From contig NZ_LISX01000001.1 in NCBI RefSeq assembly GCF_001905465.1, positions 420,419 to 484,418 on the forward strand: 64,000 bases of DNA, in the 5' to 3' direction. Shown piece after piece: positions 56,841-64,000 of this stretch. Each line of letters starts with the position of its first letter. Positions within the stretch are counted from its first letter, which is position 1. Below the pieces are notes generated by a model. The model saw nothing but the letters and a program-made list of their open reading frames with translations, did no database searches and was not told where the DNA came from. A program made the position numbers and the translations under genes. The stretch comes from Kitasatospora sp. CB01950. GTDB taxonomy: Bacteria; Actinomycetota; Actinomycetes; Streptomycetales; Streptomycetaceae.

Positions 56841-58793
56841 ATGTCTGATGGCCTTCCCCCCGTTTCCGGCGCCGACGGAAGTGGCGCCGAATTCCCCGCA
56901 TCCGAGAAGTCGGAGAATCTCCGCACCACGGAGGTCGACCTCGGCGGCCTGGTGGGCGTGCTCGCCACGCACCTCTACTCGACGCCACTGGTGGCACTGC
57001 GCGAACTCGTGCAGAACGCCCACGACTCGCACACCCGGCGCAGGCTGGAGGACCCGGAGGGCGACTACCGGCCACTGATCCGGGTGACCGGCGACCCGGC
57101 CGCGCGGACGGTGGCGATCGAGGACAACGGGGCCGGACTGACCGAACCCGAGATCCACGCCTACCTGGCCACCGTCGGCACCGGCTACACCCGGATGCTG
57201 CGCGACCTGACCGGCAACCAGGAACTCATCGGCGCGTTCGGACTGGGCTTCCTCTCCGCGTTCTCGGTCGCCGAGGAGGTGACCGTCACCACCGCCTCGC
57301 ACCGCGAACCGCACGCCGCGCACACCTACCGCAGCCGCGGCGGCGAGCAGTACAGCGTCGAGGCGGCCCCGCCCCGGCCCGCGCCCGGCACCGTGGTGAC
57401 GCTCCGGCTCAAGCCCGAGCACGCCCACCTCGCCGACCAGGAGGCGCTGCGCGAAGTCCTCGCCCGGTACTGCGTGCTGCTGCCCATCGAGGTGTTCGTC
57501 GGCGACGACGAGCAGGCCGTCAACAACGTCGTGGTGCCCTGGCGGCAGGACGTCCCCGGCTCGCCCCACCTGCACCGGATGCGCTTCGCCACGGCCTTCG
57601 CCCGCAGCTTCGAACCGCTCACCGCCTTCCCCGTGCAGCCCGCCGAGGACCGCTCCGACGCCGTCGGCCTGCTCTGGGTGCAGGACGGCGGCACCTACGG
57701 CTCCACCGACAACCGCGACCTCGCCGTCTACCTGCGCGGCATGCTGCTCGCCGACGACGCCCGCGACCTGCTGCCCAGCTGGGCCGGCTTCATCGGCGGC
57801 GTCGTCGAGTCCACCCGCCTCACCCCCACCGCCAGCCGCGAGGACCTCCAGCGCGACGAGCACTACCGGGCCCTCCAGCAGGTCCTCGCCGACGCCATCG
57901 TCGACGGCCTGTACGAGACCGCCCGGCTGCACCCCGCCGCCTGGCGGCGGATCCTCACCCGGCACGGCCAGGAACTGCTCGGCGCCGCCCTCTGCGACGA
58001 CCGGCTGTTCACCCTGCTCGCCGACGACGTTCCCGTCCCCACCTCGCAGGGCGAACTCACCGCCGGCGCCCTGCGCGCCGCCGGCGACGGCGCCGTGCAC
58101 GTCGCCCTCGGCAGCGGCGGCGGCTTCGAGGAGATGCTGTACCGCGCCATGCAGGTGCCGATCGCCCGCGGCGACCGGTACGCCGTCCTGCCGTTCCTGC
58201 GCCGCTACGCGCAGCTGCGGGACTGCCGGATCGTCGAACTCGGCAGCGAGAGCGGCAACCGCGAACTGTTCCGCGCCCCCGACCTGCCGCTGCCCGCCGA
58301 ACAGCACGCCTGGCTGAGCGCCGCCCTCACCGACGACGGCGAACAGCTCGTCCCGGCCCGCTTCGACCCGCCCGGCCTGCCGCTGGTGCTGGTGCCCGAC
58401 CGCGAGGCCGAGCTCAAGGCCCGGATCGAGGACGACCGGGCCGACGCCCGCATCCCGTCCGCCGCGCTGCGCCTGGCCCGGGCGTTCACCGCCCGCACCG
58501 ACGGCACCGTCCAGGCCCGGCTCTACCTCAACCTGGCCTCGCCCGCCGTGCGCGACCTGCTCGCCGCCTACCGCGACGGCCACACCGGGGCCGCCACCGC
58601 CGCCGCGCTGCTGCGCTCGCTCAAGGTGATCATGGCGGCGGCCTCCGGCTCGGCCGGCGGCGACCTGACCGCGGCCCTCGGCGGCATCTCCACGGCGGTC
58701 GCCGCGCTCACCGTCGCCGTCCCCGCCGACGGCCTGTCGGTGGTGCCCGACACCATCTCCGCAGACACTCCGCAGGGGGACGAGGAACGATGA
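56841..58793 (+). CDS. HtpG/Hsp90-like GHKL ATPase
   Basis: 650 residues. The GHKL/Hsp90 nucleotide site is intact: VALRELVQNAHDS (52-63, metal-binding Asn), EDNGAGL (94-100), TGYTRM and LIGAFGLGFLSAFS (129-142), followed by Hsp90 middle-domain-like STRLTPTASREDLQRDEH. The C-terminal third is not obviously the dimerisation domain of classical HtpG. It overlaps a TPR gene by ATGA, so the two form a two-gene unit. A chaperone or conformational switch acting with the TPR protein is the simple reading, since TPRs are classical Hsp90 partners in eukaryotes; the bacterial role is unknown. Confidence 0.85.
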   Translation: MSDGLPPVSGADGSGAEFPASEKSENLRTTEVDLGGLVGVLATHLYSTPLVALRELVQNAHDSHTRRRLEDPEGDYRPLIRVTGDPAARTVAIEDNGAGLTEPEIHAYLATVGTGYTRMLRDLTGNQELIGAFGLGFLSAFSVAEEVTVTTASHREPHAAHTYRSRGGEQYSVEAAPPRPAPGTVVTLRLKPEHAHLADQEALREVLARYCVLLPIEVFVGDDEQAVNNVVVPWRQDVPGSPHLHRMRFATAFARSFEPLTAFPVQPAEDRSDAVGLLWVQDGGTYGSTDNRDLAVYLRGMLLADDARDLLPSWAGFIGGVVESTRLTPTASREDLQRDEHYRALQQVLADAIVDGLYETARLHPAAWRRILTRHGQELLGAALCDDRLFTLLADDVPVPTSQGELTAGALRAAGDGAVHVALGSGGGFEEMLYRAMQVPIARGDRYAVLPFLRRYAQLRDCRIVELGSESGNRELFRAPDLPLPAEQHAWLSAALTDDGEQLVPARFDPPGLPLVLVPDREAELKARIEDDRADARIPSAALRLARAFTARTDGTVQARLYLNLASPAVRDLLAAYRDGHTGAATAAALLRSLKVIMAAASGSAGGDLTAALGGISTAVAALTVAVPADGLSVVPDTISADTPQGDEER

Positions 58794-61123
58794 CCACCGA
58801 CATCTGGTCCTGGGTGCACGACACCCACCGCCAACTCGTCGAGTCCGGCCAGCACCGGCTGGCCGACGCGCTCGCCGAGATCGCCGGCCACGCCGTCGAG
58901 GGCCGCAACGAGCAGCTCGACGCCATGTACCCCGAGGCGCTGGCCTCCGCCCGCGCCCTCGGCCTGCCCTGGGTCGAGGTCTTCCTGCGGCACTGGCGGC
59001 TGCAGAACCTGCTGAACAAGCGCAACCAGGGCGAGGCCGCGATGTCCGAGGCGGTGTCGCTGCTGGAGTTCGCACACCGCGAGGAGACCGCCTCCTGCCC
59101 CCAATCGGTGTGCGCCGTCCAGGACTTCACCATCTGCCACGCCAACATCGACGGCCCCGGCTACGTCCCCGAGCGGCTCGCCGTGCTGGAGGAGACCCTG
59201 GAGCGGGTCGAACCCGCCCGGGCCTGCTTCGACTGCCTGTCCCGGGAGTACGCCGACACCCTGGAGGACGACGGCCGCCCCGCCGACGCGCTGACCCACC
59301 TCGACCGCGCGCAGACCCGGATCCGGGCGGCCGGCGAACAGGTCTCGCTGGCCTTCGTGCACAGCCGCACCTCCGCCCTGCACCGGCTCGGCCGGCACCA
59401 AGAGGCCCTGGACGCCTACGACACCGCCGAGCGCGCCCACGTCGCCGCCGGACAACGCCTCGACGACGACGACCGCCGCAAGCTCCGGGTCGGCCGCGCC
59501 CTCCAGCACGCCGCCCTCGGCCGCGCCGCGACCGCCCTCGAACTGCTGCCCGCCGCCGAAGAGGCCGACCGCTACCCCGACATCCGCCACCGCTGGACCG
59601 CCGCCGTCGAACTGCTGGTCGCCGCAGGGGAGTTCCCCAACGACGCCGCGCTCGGCGCCCGGCTCGCCGAGTGGGCCGGCGAACTCGACGCCGCCGGCTC
59701 GCACCGCCCCTGCCTCACCACCGTGCTGGCCGCCGGCCGGCTCGCCCTCGCCCGCGGCGCCCGCGAGGTCGCCCGCACCCTGGCCCGCACCGGCGCGCGC
59801 AAGCTCGGCCAACTGCGCCGCACCGACGGCGTCGCCGAACAGGTCGCCGACCTGCTGGCCGCCGCCGAAGTTCTGCCGCACCCCGAACTTCCCGTCCCCG
59901 TGGGTGAGTTGCCGCAGTGGCTGGCCGAGAACCGCCCCGAGCCGGAGACCGGCGCCGACCTGCTGGCCGCCGCCCTCGCCACCGCCGAGGCACCCGACAC
60001 CGTCCTGGTGCTCAACCTGGCCGGCGCGCTCGGCGCCCTCGGCCACACCCGCGCCGTCACCGAACTGCTCTGGGCCCAGCTCGAACTCGACCCCGGCAGC
60101 GACTACCTCACCGGCATGCTCGGCCAGCTGCTGATCGACGCCGAGGACGGCGACGGCATCGACCGGCTCGCCGACCGGCTCTCCGCCGACCCCGGCGACG
60201 CGCACTGGCTGCGCGCCCGCTGGGCCGCCGCCCAGGGCCGCTGGGCCGAGGTCGGCGAACAGTGCGCCGCCGTCCTCGCCCACGAACCGGACGCCCTCAA
60301 CACCCGCCGCCTCGCCGCCACCGCCGCCACCCGCCGCGGCGACCACGTCGAGGCCCAGCGGCTCTACCAGGAACTCCTGGAACACGCCCTCGACCCCGCC
60401 GAGGCCGACGAGGACGAGCAGCACCGCACCGTCCAGCCCCCCGACCTGTGGCACCTCATCACCGCCGCCACCGCCAACCGCGACTGGGCGGCCGTCCGCG
60501 CCGCCGGCACCCGCCTGGGCATCGAGTTCGACGCCGACAGCGGCCCGGTCGACGAGGAGTGGCAGCTGATCGAGATCCGCGCCCCCCGCCACAACGGCAC
60601 CACCGTCGACCTGCCCGCACTGCGCACCGGCCCGGCCACCGCCCGGGTGCTGCCGGTGCTCGGCGACGACCACGACCTCAACCACGGCGACGTCGTGGTG
60701 TTCTCGCCCGCCGTGCTCAACGACCGCCCCGAGCCCGGCCAGGAGGACGACTGGCACCCGGTCTTCGAACACCTCGCCCTGCTCGACCCGGCCGGCTTCA
60801 CCACCTACTGGATCGACGGCTGCTGCCCCGACAACGACACCTGGTACGCCCTGCGCGACGCCCTCCAGGAAGCCGGGTACGCGGTGTGGGCCTACAGCGG
60901 CGACCAGTACCGGGTCACCGACCCGCACCACGAGGACGAGACCCTGCCCGGCGTCTACGCCGCGCTCGGCGTCCCGCCGACCGCCTCGGCCAAGGAGGCC
61001 GACGCCCTCCTCGCCGACCTCACCGCCCACTGGCCCCACCCCCTCGCCTGGCCCGCCCTCGCCGACGCCGCCGGCGTCGACCTGGACCGACACCGGAAGA
61101 TCGTCGAGGACTACGGCCTGTAG
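58790..61123 (+). CDS. TPR-repeat protein partnered with the HtpG-like ATPase
   Basis: 777 residues. Helical repeats dominate residues 1-560 (for example LADALAEIAGHAVEGRNEQLDAMYPEAL; ADALTHLDRAQTRIRAAGEQVSLAFVHSRTSALHRLGRHQEALDAYDTAERAHVAAG). The C-terminal 200 residues form a separate mixed alpha/beta domain (EWQLIEIRAPRHNGTTVDLPALRTGPATARVLPVLGDDHDLNHGD) ending in LLADLTAHWPHPLAWPALADAAGVDL. It has no signal peptide or membrane span. Coupled to the ATPase by ATGA. Function not known; a scaffold or client-recognition role is inferred from the pairing. Confidence 0.8.
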   Translation: MTTDIWSWVHDTHRQLVESGQHRLADALAEIAGHAVEGRNEQLDAMYPEALASARALGLPWVEVFLRHWRLQNLLNKRNQGEAAMSEAVSLLEFAHREETASCPQSVCAVQDFTICHANIDGPGYVPERLAVLEETLERVEPARACFDCLSREYADTLEDDGRPADALTHLDRAQTRIRAAGEQVSLAFVHSRTSALHRLGRHQEALDAYDTAERAHVAAGQRLDDDDRRKLRVGRALQHAALGRAATALELLPAAEEADRYPDIRHRWTAAVELLVAAGEFPNDAALGARLAEWAGELDAAGSHRPCLTTVLAAGRLALARGAREVARTLARTGARKLGQLRRTDGVAEQVADLLAAAEVLPHPELPVPVGELPQWLAENRPEPETGADLLAAALATAEAPDTVLVLNLAGALGALGHTRAVTELLWAQLELDPGSDYLTGMLGQLLIDAEDGDGIDRLADRLSADPGDAHWLRARWAAAQGRWAEVGEQCAAVLAHEPDALNTRRLAATAATRRGDHVEAQRLYQELLEHALDPAEADEDEQHRTVQPPDLWHLITAATANRDWAAVRAAGTRLGIEFDADSGPVDEEWQLIEIRAPRHNGTTVDLPALRTGPATARVLPVLGDDHDLNHGDVVVFSPAVLNDRPEPGQEDDWHPVFEHLALLDPAGFTTYWIDGCCPDNDTWYALRDALQEAGYAVWAYSGDQYRVTDPHHEDETLPGVYAALGVPPTASAKEADALLADLTAHWPHPLAWPALADAAGVDLDRHRKIVEDYGL

Positions 61124-61273
61124 CCCGCACCACCGCCGCCCTTGGTTCGGAACTCCCGGACCACGGGCGGGCACAGCTCTGCTCCCGGAACGGGTCGGCC
61201 TGTCGGCCGGGACAGGTACGGTGGGAATCTCAGGCGTCTGGACGGACACCACACGCGAGCGAGGGAGCCGGGC

Positions 61274-61828
61274 ATGAGTGCGCAGCCGATCGCGTACGGC
61301 GACGTGGACCACGAGGCGGCGCTGAAGTATGCGGTGCAGCTCATCGACGACCGGTGGGCCCAGGTCATCGAGGGGCGAATCGTTCTGATGTCACCGATGT
61401 GGGACCACGAACGACTCGTCGCCCGGATCCGCCGGCAGCTCGACGCCCGGGTCGACGAGCTCGGCTGCGTGAGCGGATCCGGCAATCTCGACCTGCCGGG
61501 GTCCCCGAACTGGTACCTGGCCGACATCGCCGTCGTCCCGGACGACCTCGCCGCCGGAGCCGGCGCGCTTACTCCCGACCAGACCCTGCTGGTCGTCGAG
61601 GTCACCTCCGAGTCCAATGGCGACACCGACCGCGTCACCAAGCGCAAGCGCTATGCCCAGTACGGCGCGCCGCTGTACCTGCTCGCCGACCGGCAGAGCC
61701 GCGAGTGCACCCTGTTCTCCGAGCCCCACGACCTGGGCTATGCAGTGGTGGACGGTCCGCACCCGTTCGGTGTGGCGATCAGGCTGCCGGAGCCGTTCGG
61801 GCTGGTGCTGGACACCTCGAGGTTCTGA
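61274..61828 (+). CDS. Uma2-family nuclease-fold protein
   Basis: 184 residues. RWAQVIEGRIVLMSPMWDHERLVARIRRQLDARV, WYLADIAVVPDD and LLVVEVTSESNGDTDRVTKRKRYAQYGAPLYLLADRQ match Uma2 proteins, a PD-(D/E)XK superfamily branch. Asp (ADIAVV) and E-V (VVEVTSES) with Lys (KRKRYA) supply the presumed active site. Streptomycetes carry many copies of unknown role. It starts behind GAGGGAG. Confidence 0.88.
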   Translation: MSAQPIAYGDVDHEAALKYAVQLIDDRWAQVIEGRIVLMSPMWDHERLVARIRRQLDARVDELGCVSGSGNLDLPGSPNWYLADIAVVPDDLAAGAGALTPDQTLLVVEVTSESNGDTDRVTKRKRYAQYGAPLYLLADRQSRECTLFSEPHDLGYAVVDGPHPFGVAIRLPEPFGLVLDTSRF

Positions 61829-61952
61829 GGTCGTTCCAGCTCGGCCCGGCGGGAGTGGGCACCCCTTGTTCGCACCGTCGGGGGCGATCGGGCAAGGTGG
61901 AGCCAGTAGGCAGCCCGACCGGGCGGCTGCCGGGGTGGCGGAGGAAAGCACC

Positions 61953-63671
61953 GTGTCCGAACGCAAGCCGGAGGGCGCACCTGCGCAGGAGGCGCCGCCC
62001 ACCGAAGGGCTGCTCGGTCCGGACGCCCCGCCCATCGAACGGACCGTCAGCGTCCCGCACGCACCCGAGCCCGCGCAGACCGAGGGGCTGCTCGGGCACA
62101 CGGCCGCCCAGGAAGCCGCCGGGGCCGTCCGCGCCCGCAACCCGCTCGCCCAGGACACCCTCACCCCCGAGGAGTGGAACGCCGCCGGCTACACCCCCGC
62201 GTACGGCCTGGACCTGACCGAACTGCACAAGGGCGCCCCCGGCGACGCCCCCTGGCCGGACCGGATGCGCACCCTGCTGCGCACGCCGATGGCCGAGCGC
62301 CCCGCCTTCGAACGCACCCCGCGCGAACTGCACCCGGCCGCCGGTGCGCAGACCCAGCGCAACGTGCCCCGCATCCTCGACCTGTCGCTGCGCATCGGCG
62401 AACTGCTGCTGGCCAGTGGCGAGGCCGCCGAGGACGTGGAGGCGGCGATGCTCGGCATCGCCCACGCCTACCGCCTCGACCACTGCGAACCGCAGGTCAC
62501 CTTCACCCTGATCTCGATCTCCCACCAGCCCTCGCTGATCGACCCGCCGGTCACCGCGGACCGGGTGGTGCGCCGCCGCACCTCCGACTACACGCGGCTG
62601 GCCGCCGTGTACGAGCTGGTCGCCGACATCACCGCGGAGAAGGTGACCGTCAACGACGCCTACCGGCGGCTCGCCGAGATCCGCCGCAACCGGCACCCGT
62701 ACCCGGCCTGGCTGCTGTCGATGGCCACCGGGCTGCTGGCCGGCGCGGCGTCGTTCCTGGTCGGTGGGAGGGTCGACAGCAAGGCCTGGCTGGTGTTCGG
62801 CGCCGCGTTCGCCGCCGCCGTGGTCGGCGACCGGCTGGCCTCGTTCATCGCCCGCCGCGGGCTGCCCGAGTTCTACCAGTTCGTGATCGCCGCGATGCCC
62901 GCCGCGCTCTGCGGCATCCTGCTCTCCTTCAACGAGCTGCACCTGCGCGGCTCCGTGGTGATCACCGGTGGGCTGTTCGCGCTGCTGCCCGGACGCGCGA
63001 TGGTCGCCGCCGTGCAGGACGGCCTGACCGGCTTCTACATCACCGCCGCCGCCCGGCTGCTGGAGGTGATGTACCTGGTCGCGGGCATCGTCATCGGCGT
63101 GATGCTGGTGCTGTACATCGGCGTCAACTACAACGCCAAGCTGCGGCCCGACGAGTCGATCGGCGGCACCACCTCGCCGCCGGTCCAGCTGCTCGCCGCG
63201 ATGGTGCTGGCGCTGGCCTTCGCGATGCTGCTGCAGACCGACCGGCGCTCGCTGCCGATGGTGGTGCTGAACGCAGGCATCGGCTGGTCCACGTACGGCG
63301 TGCTGGTCTACAACGCCGGGATCTCGGCGATCGTCGCCACCGGCCTGGCCGCCGGCCTGGTCGGCCTGTTCGGCCAGCTGCTGGCCCGCTTCCAGGCGTC
63401 CTCCGCGCTGCCGTACGTGACCGCCGCGATGGGCCCGCTGATGCCCGGTTCGGCGCTGTACCTGGGCATGCTGGCGTTCGCCCAGGGCCACGCCTCCAGC
63501 GGACTGGTCTCCGCCAGCCGGGCCGTCGCGCTGGCGCTGGCGCTGGCCATCGGCGTCAACCTCGGCGGCGAGGTGGCCCGGCTGTTCCTGAAGAACCCCG
63601 GCGCCAGCGACCGCGACGCCCCGCACCTGCTGATCCCGCGCCGGGCCGCGAAACGCACCCGAGGCTTCTGA
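61953..63671 (+). CDS. thrE: ThrE-family threonine/serine exporter
   Basis: 572 residues from GTG 61953 behind GGAGGAAAG. A long polar N-terminus with repeated TEGLLG segments precedes the ThrE domain (LDLSLRIGELLLASGEAAEDVEAAMLGIAHAY, FTLISISHQPSL) and then about ten membrane spans, including a ThrE_2-type C-terminal half (ASSALPYVTAAMGPLMPGSALYLGMLAF). Family members export threonine and serine. It leads a small rightward operon continuing at 63721. Confidence 0.88.
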   Translation: MSERKPEGAPAQEAPPTEGLLGPDAPPIERTVSVPHAPEPAQTEGLLGHTAAQEAAGAVRARNPLAQDTLTPEEWNAAGYTPAYGLDLTELHKGAPGDAPWPDRMRTLLRTPMAERPAFERTPRELHPAAGAQTQRNVPRILDLSLRIGELLLASGEAAEDVEAAMLGIAHAYRLDHCEPQVTFTLISISHQPSLIDPPVTADRVVRRRTSDYTRLAAVYELVADITAEKVTVNDAYRRLAEIRRNRHPYPAWLLSMATGLLAGAASFLVGGRVDSKAWLVFGAAFAAAVVGDRLASFIARRGLPEFYQFVIAAMPAALCGILLSFNELHLRGSVVITGGLFALLPGRAMVAAVQDGLTGFYITAAARLLEVMYLVAGIVIGVMLVLYIGVNYNAKLRPDESIGGTTSPPVQLLAAMVLALAFAMLLQTDRRSLPMVVLNAGIGWSTYGVLVYNAGISAIVATGLAAGLVGLFGQLLARFQASSALPYVTAAMGPLMPGSALYLGMLAFAQGHASSGLVSASRAVALALALAIGVNLGGEVARLFLKNPGASDRDAPHLLIPRRAAKRTRGF

Positions 63672-63720
63672 CCCGGCGGCCCCGCGGACGAACCGAACCC
63701 GAGATCGAAGGCACCACCCG

Positions 63721-64000
63721 ATGCTCAGCGCACTGCTCGACGGCTACCGCCACCACATTGTGGACGCCCACAAGCAGCCCCTGTTCCTACTGCTGGTCGG
63801 GTTCATCTCGTCCTTCGTGTTCATCCGCTTCAGCACCCGGATGATCCGCGCCAAGGTCCGCTGGTGGCCCGGCAACATCACCCCCGGCGGACTGCACATC
63901 CACCACATGGTGTTCGGCCTGGGCTTCCTGCTGCTCGGCGGCATCGGCGTCTTCGCCACCAACGGCGGCCACCCCTGGATCGACTGGTTCGGCCTGTCCT
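63721..64000 (+). CDS. Membrane protein, cut by the window edge
   Basis: The first 93 residues are visible. A cytoplasmic start (MLSALLDGYRHHIVDAHKQ) is followed by one clear span (PLFLLLVGFISSFVFIRF), a loop with RWWPGNITPGGLHIHHMVFG containing a His pair, and a second hydrophobic segment (FGLGFLLLGGIGVFA). The rest lies outside the window. ITPGGLHIHH is seen in a family of streptomycete integral membrane proteins of unknown function. It begins 49 bp after the thrE stop and is probably cotranscribed. Confidence 0.75.
   Translation, partial: MLSALLDGYRHHIVDAHKQPLFLLLVGFISSFVFIRFSTRMIRAKVRWWPGNITPGGLHIHHMVFGLGFLLLGGIGVFATNGGHPWIDWFGLS

Overview
The window is chromosomal DNA of a streptomycete (Streptomyces or Kitasatospora). 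The base composition is very GC-rich and third codon positions are almost all G or C. Genes are packed in ATGA/TGATG-overlapping operons. Lineage hallmarks are present: an AfsR-type SARP regulator with a TTA codon, iron-SOD with a Nur box, a Tat-exported siderophore lipoprotein under a DmdR-type iron box, ECF sigma factors and a Ser/Thr kinase.

Region 1 (1-6,800) is mobile or foreign DNA. It holds a broken IS5-type transposase end, an intact IS5-type element, a gene remnant, and a compact type II restriction-modification cassette (nuclease, HTH controller, divergent Dam-like methylase) that is visibly AT-richer than its surroundings. Next come a gene-less stretch, the 3' half of a tRNA-Thr(CGT) followed by a strong terminator, and an IS1182-type element whose transposase has two frameshifts. 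The half tRNA looks like the attachment site of an integrated element whose other end lies outside the window.

Region 2 (6,900-8,110) is an ECF sigma factor translationally coupled to a membrane-anchored PASTA protein.

Region 3 (8,370-30,600, possibly to 32,760) is a biosynthetic gene cluster I do not recognise. The rightward arm (8,370-15,416) encodes three different ATP-grasp ligases, a clavaminate synthase/VioC-like oxygenase, an SDR and an MFS exporter. The leftward arm is one 10-gene overlapping operon (26,900-16,491): NeuB-type synthase, SDR, full-length transketolase, RraA-like protein, RmlD-like reductase, alditol-oxidase-like flavoenzyme, HAD phosphatase, IlvE-like aminotransferase, quinone-oxidoreductase-like MDR and aldo/keto reductase. 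It ends at a 19-bp-stem terminator. The simplest reading is that the leftward arm builds an unusual keto/amino sugar acid and the rightward arm joins it to amino acids without an NRPS, tailors it and exports it. Control is layered: a LysR protein, an AfsR-like SARP (TTA at codon 57), an AfsS-like small protein, an AraC protein, and three TCGA heptamers spaced exactly 11 bp in the divergent promoter of the NeuB operon.

Region 4 (32,800-38,165) is metal homeostasis: sodF with a Nur box and a siderophore ABC system (lipoprotein, two permeases, ATPase) around a shared iron box. A 5.7-copy 24-bp tandem repeat lies between the second permease and the ATPase.

Region 5 (38,170-64,000) looks like ordinary chromosome. 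It holds an ATP-dependent DNA ligase, a large LPG-synthase-like membrane protein, Nudix, methyltransferase, phosphatase and DUF4304 genes, an ECF sigma/membrane protein pair, a striking array of five covarying hairpins, a Ser/Thr kinase, a potassium channel, TatA, a TetR/MFS pair, acyl-CoA dehydrogenase, an HtpG-like/TPR pair, a Uma2 nuclease-fold protein, a ThrE-family exporter and a truncated membrane protein at the right edge.

All calls come from reading the sequence and its translations; no database search was possible.
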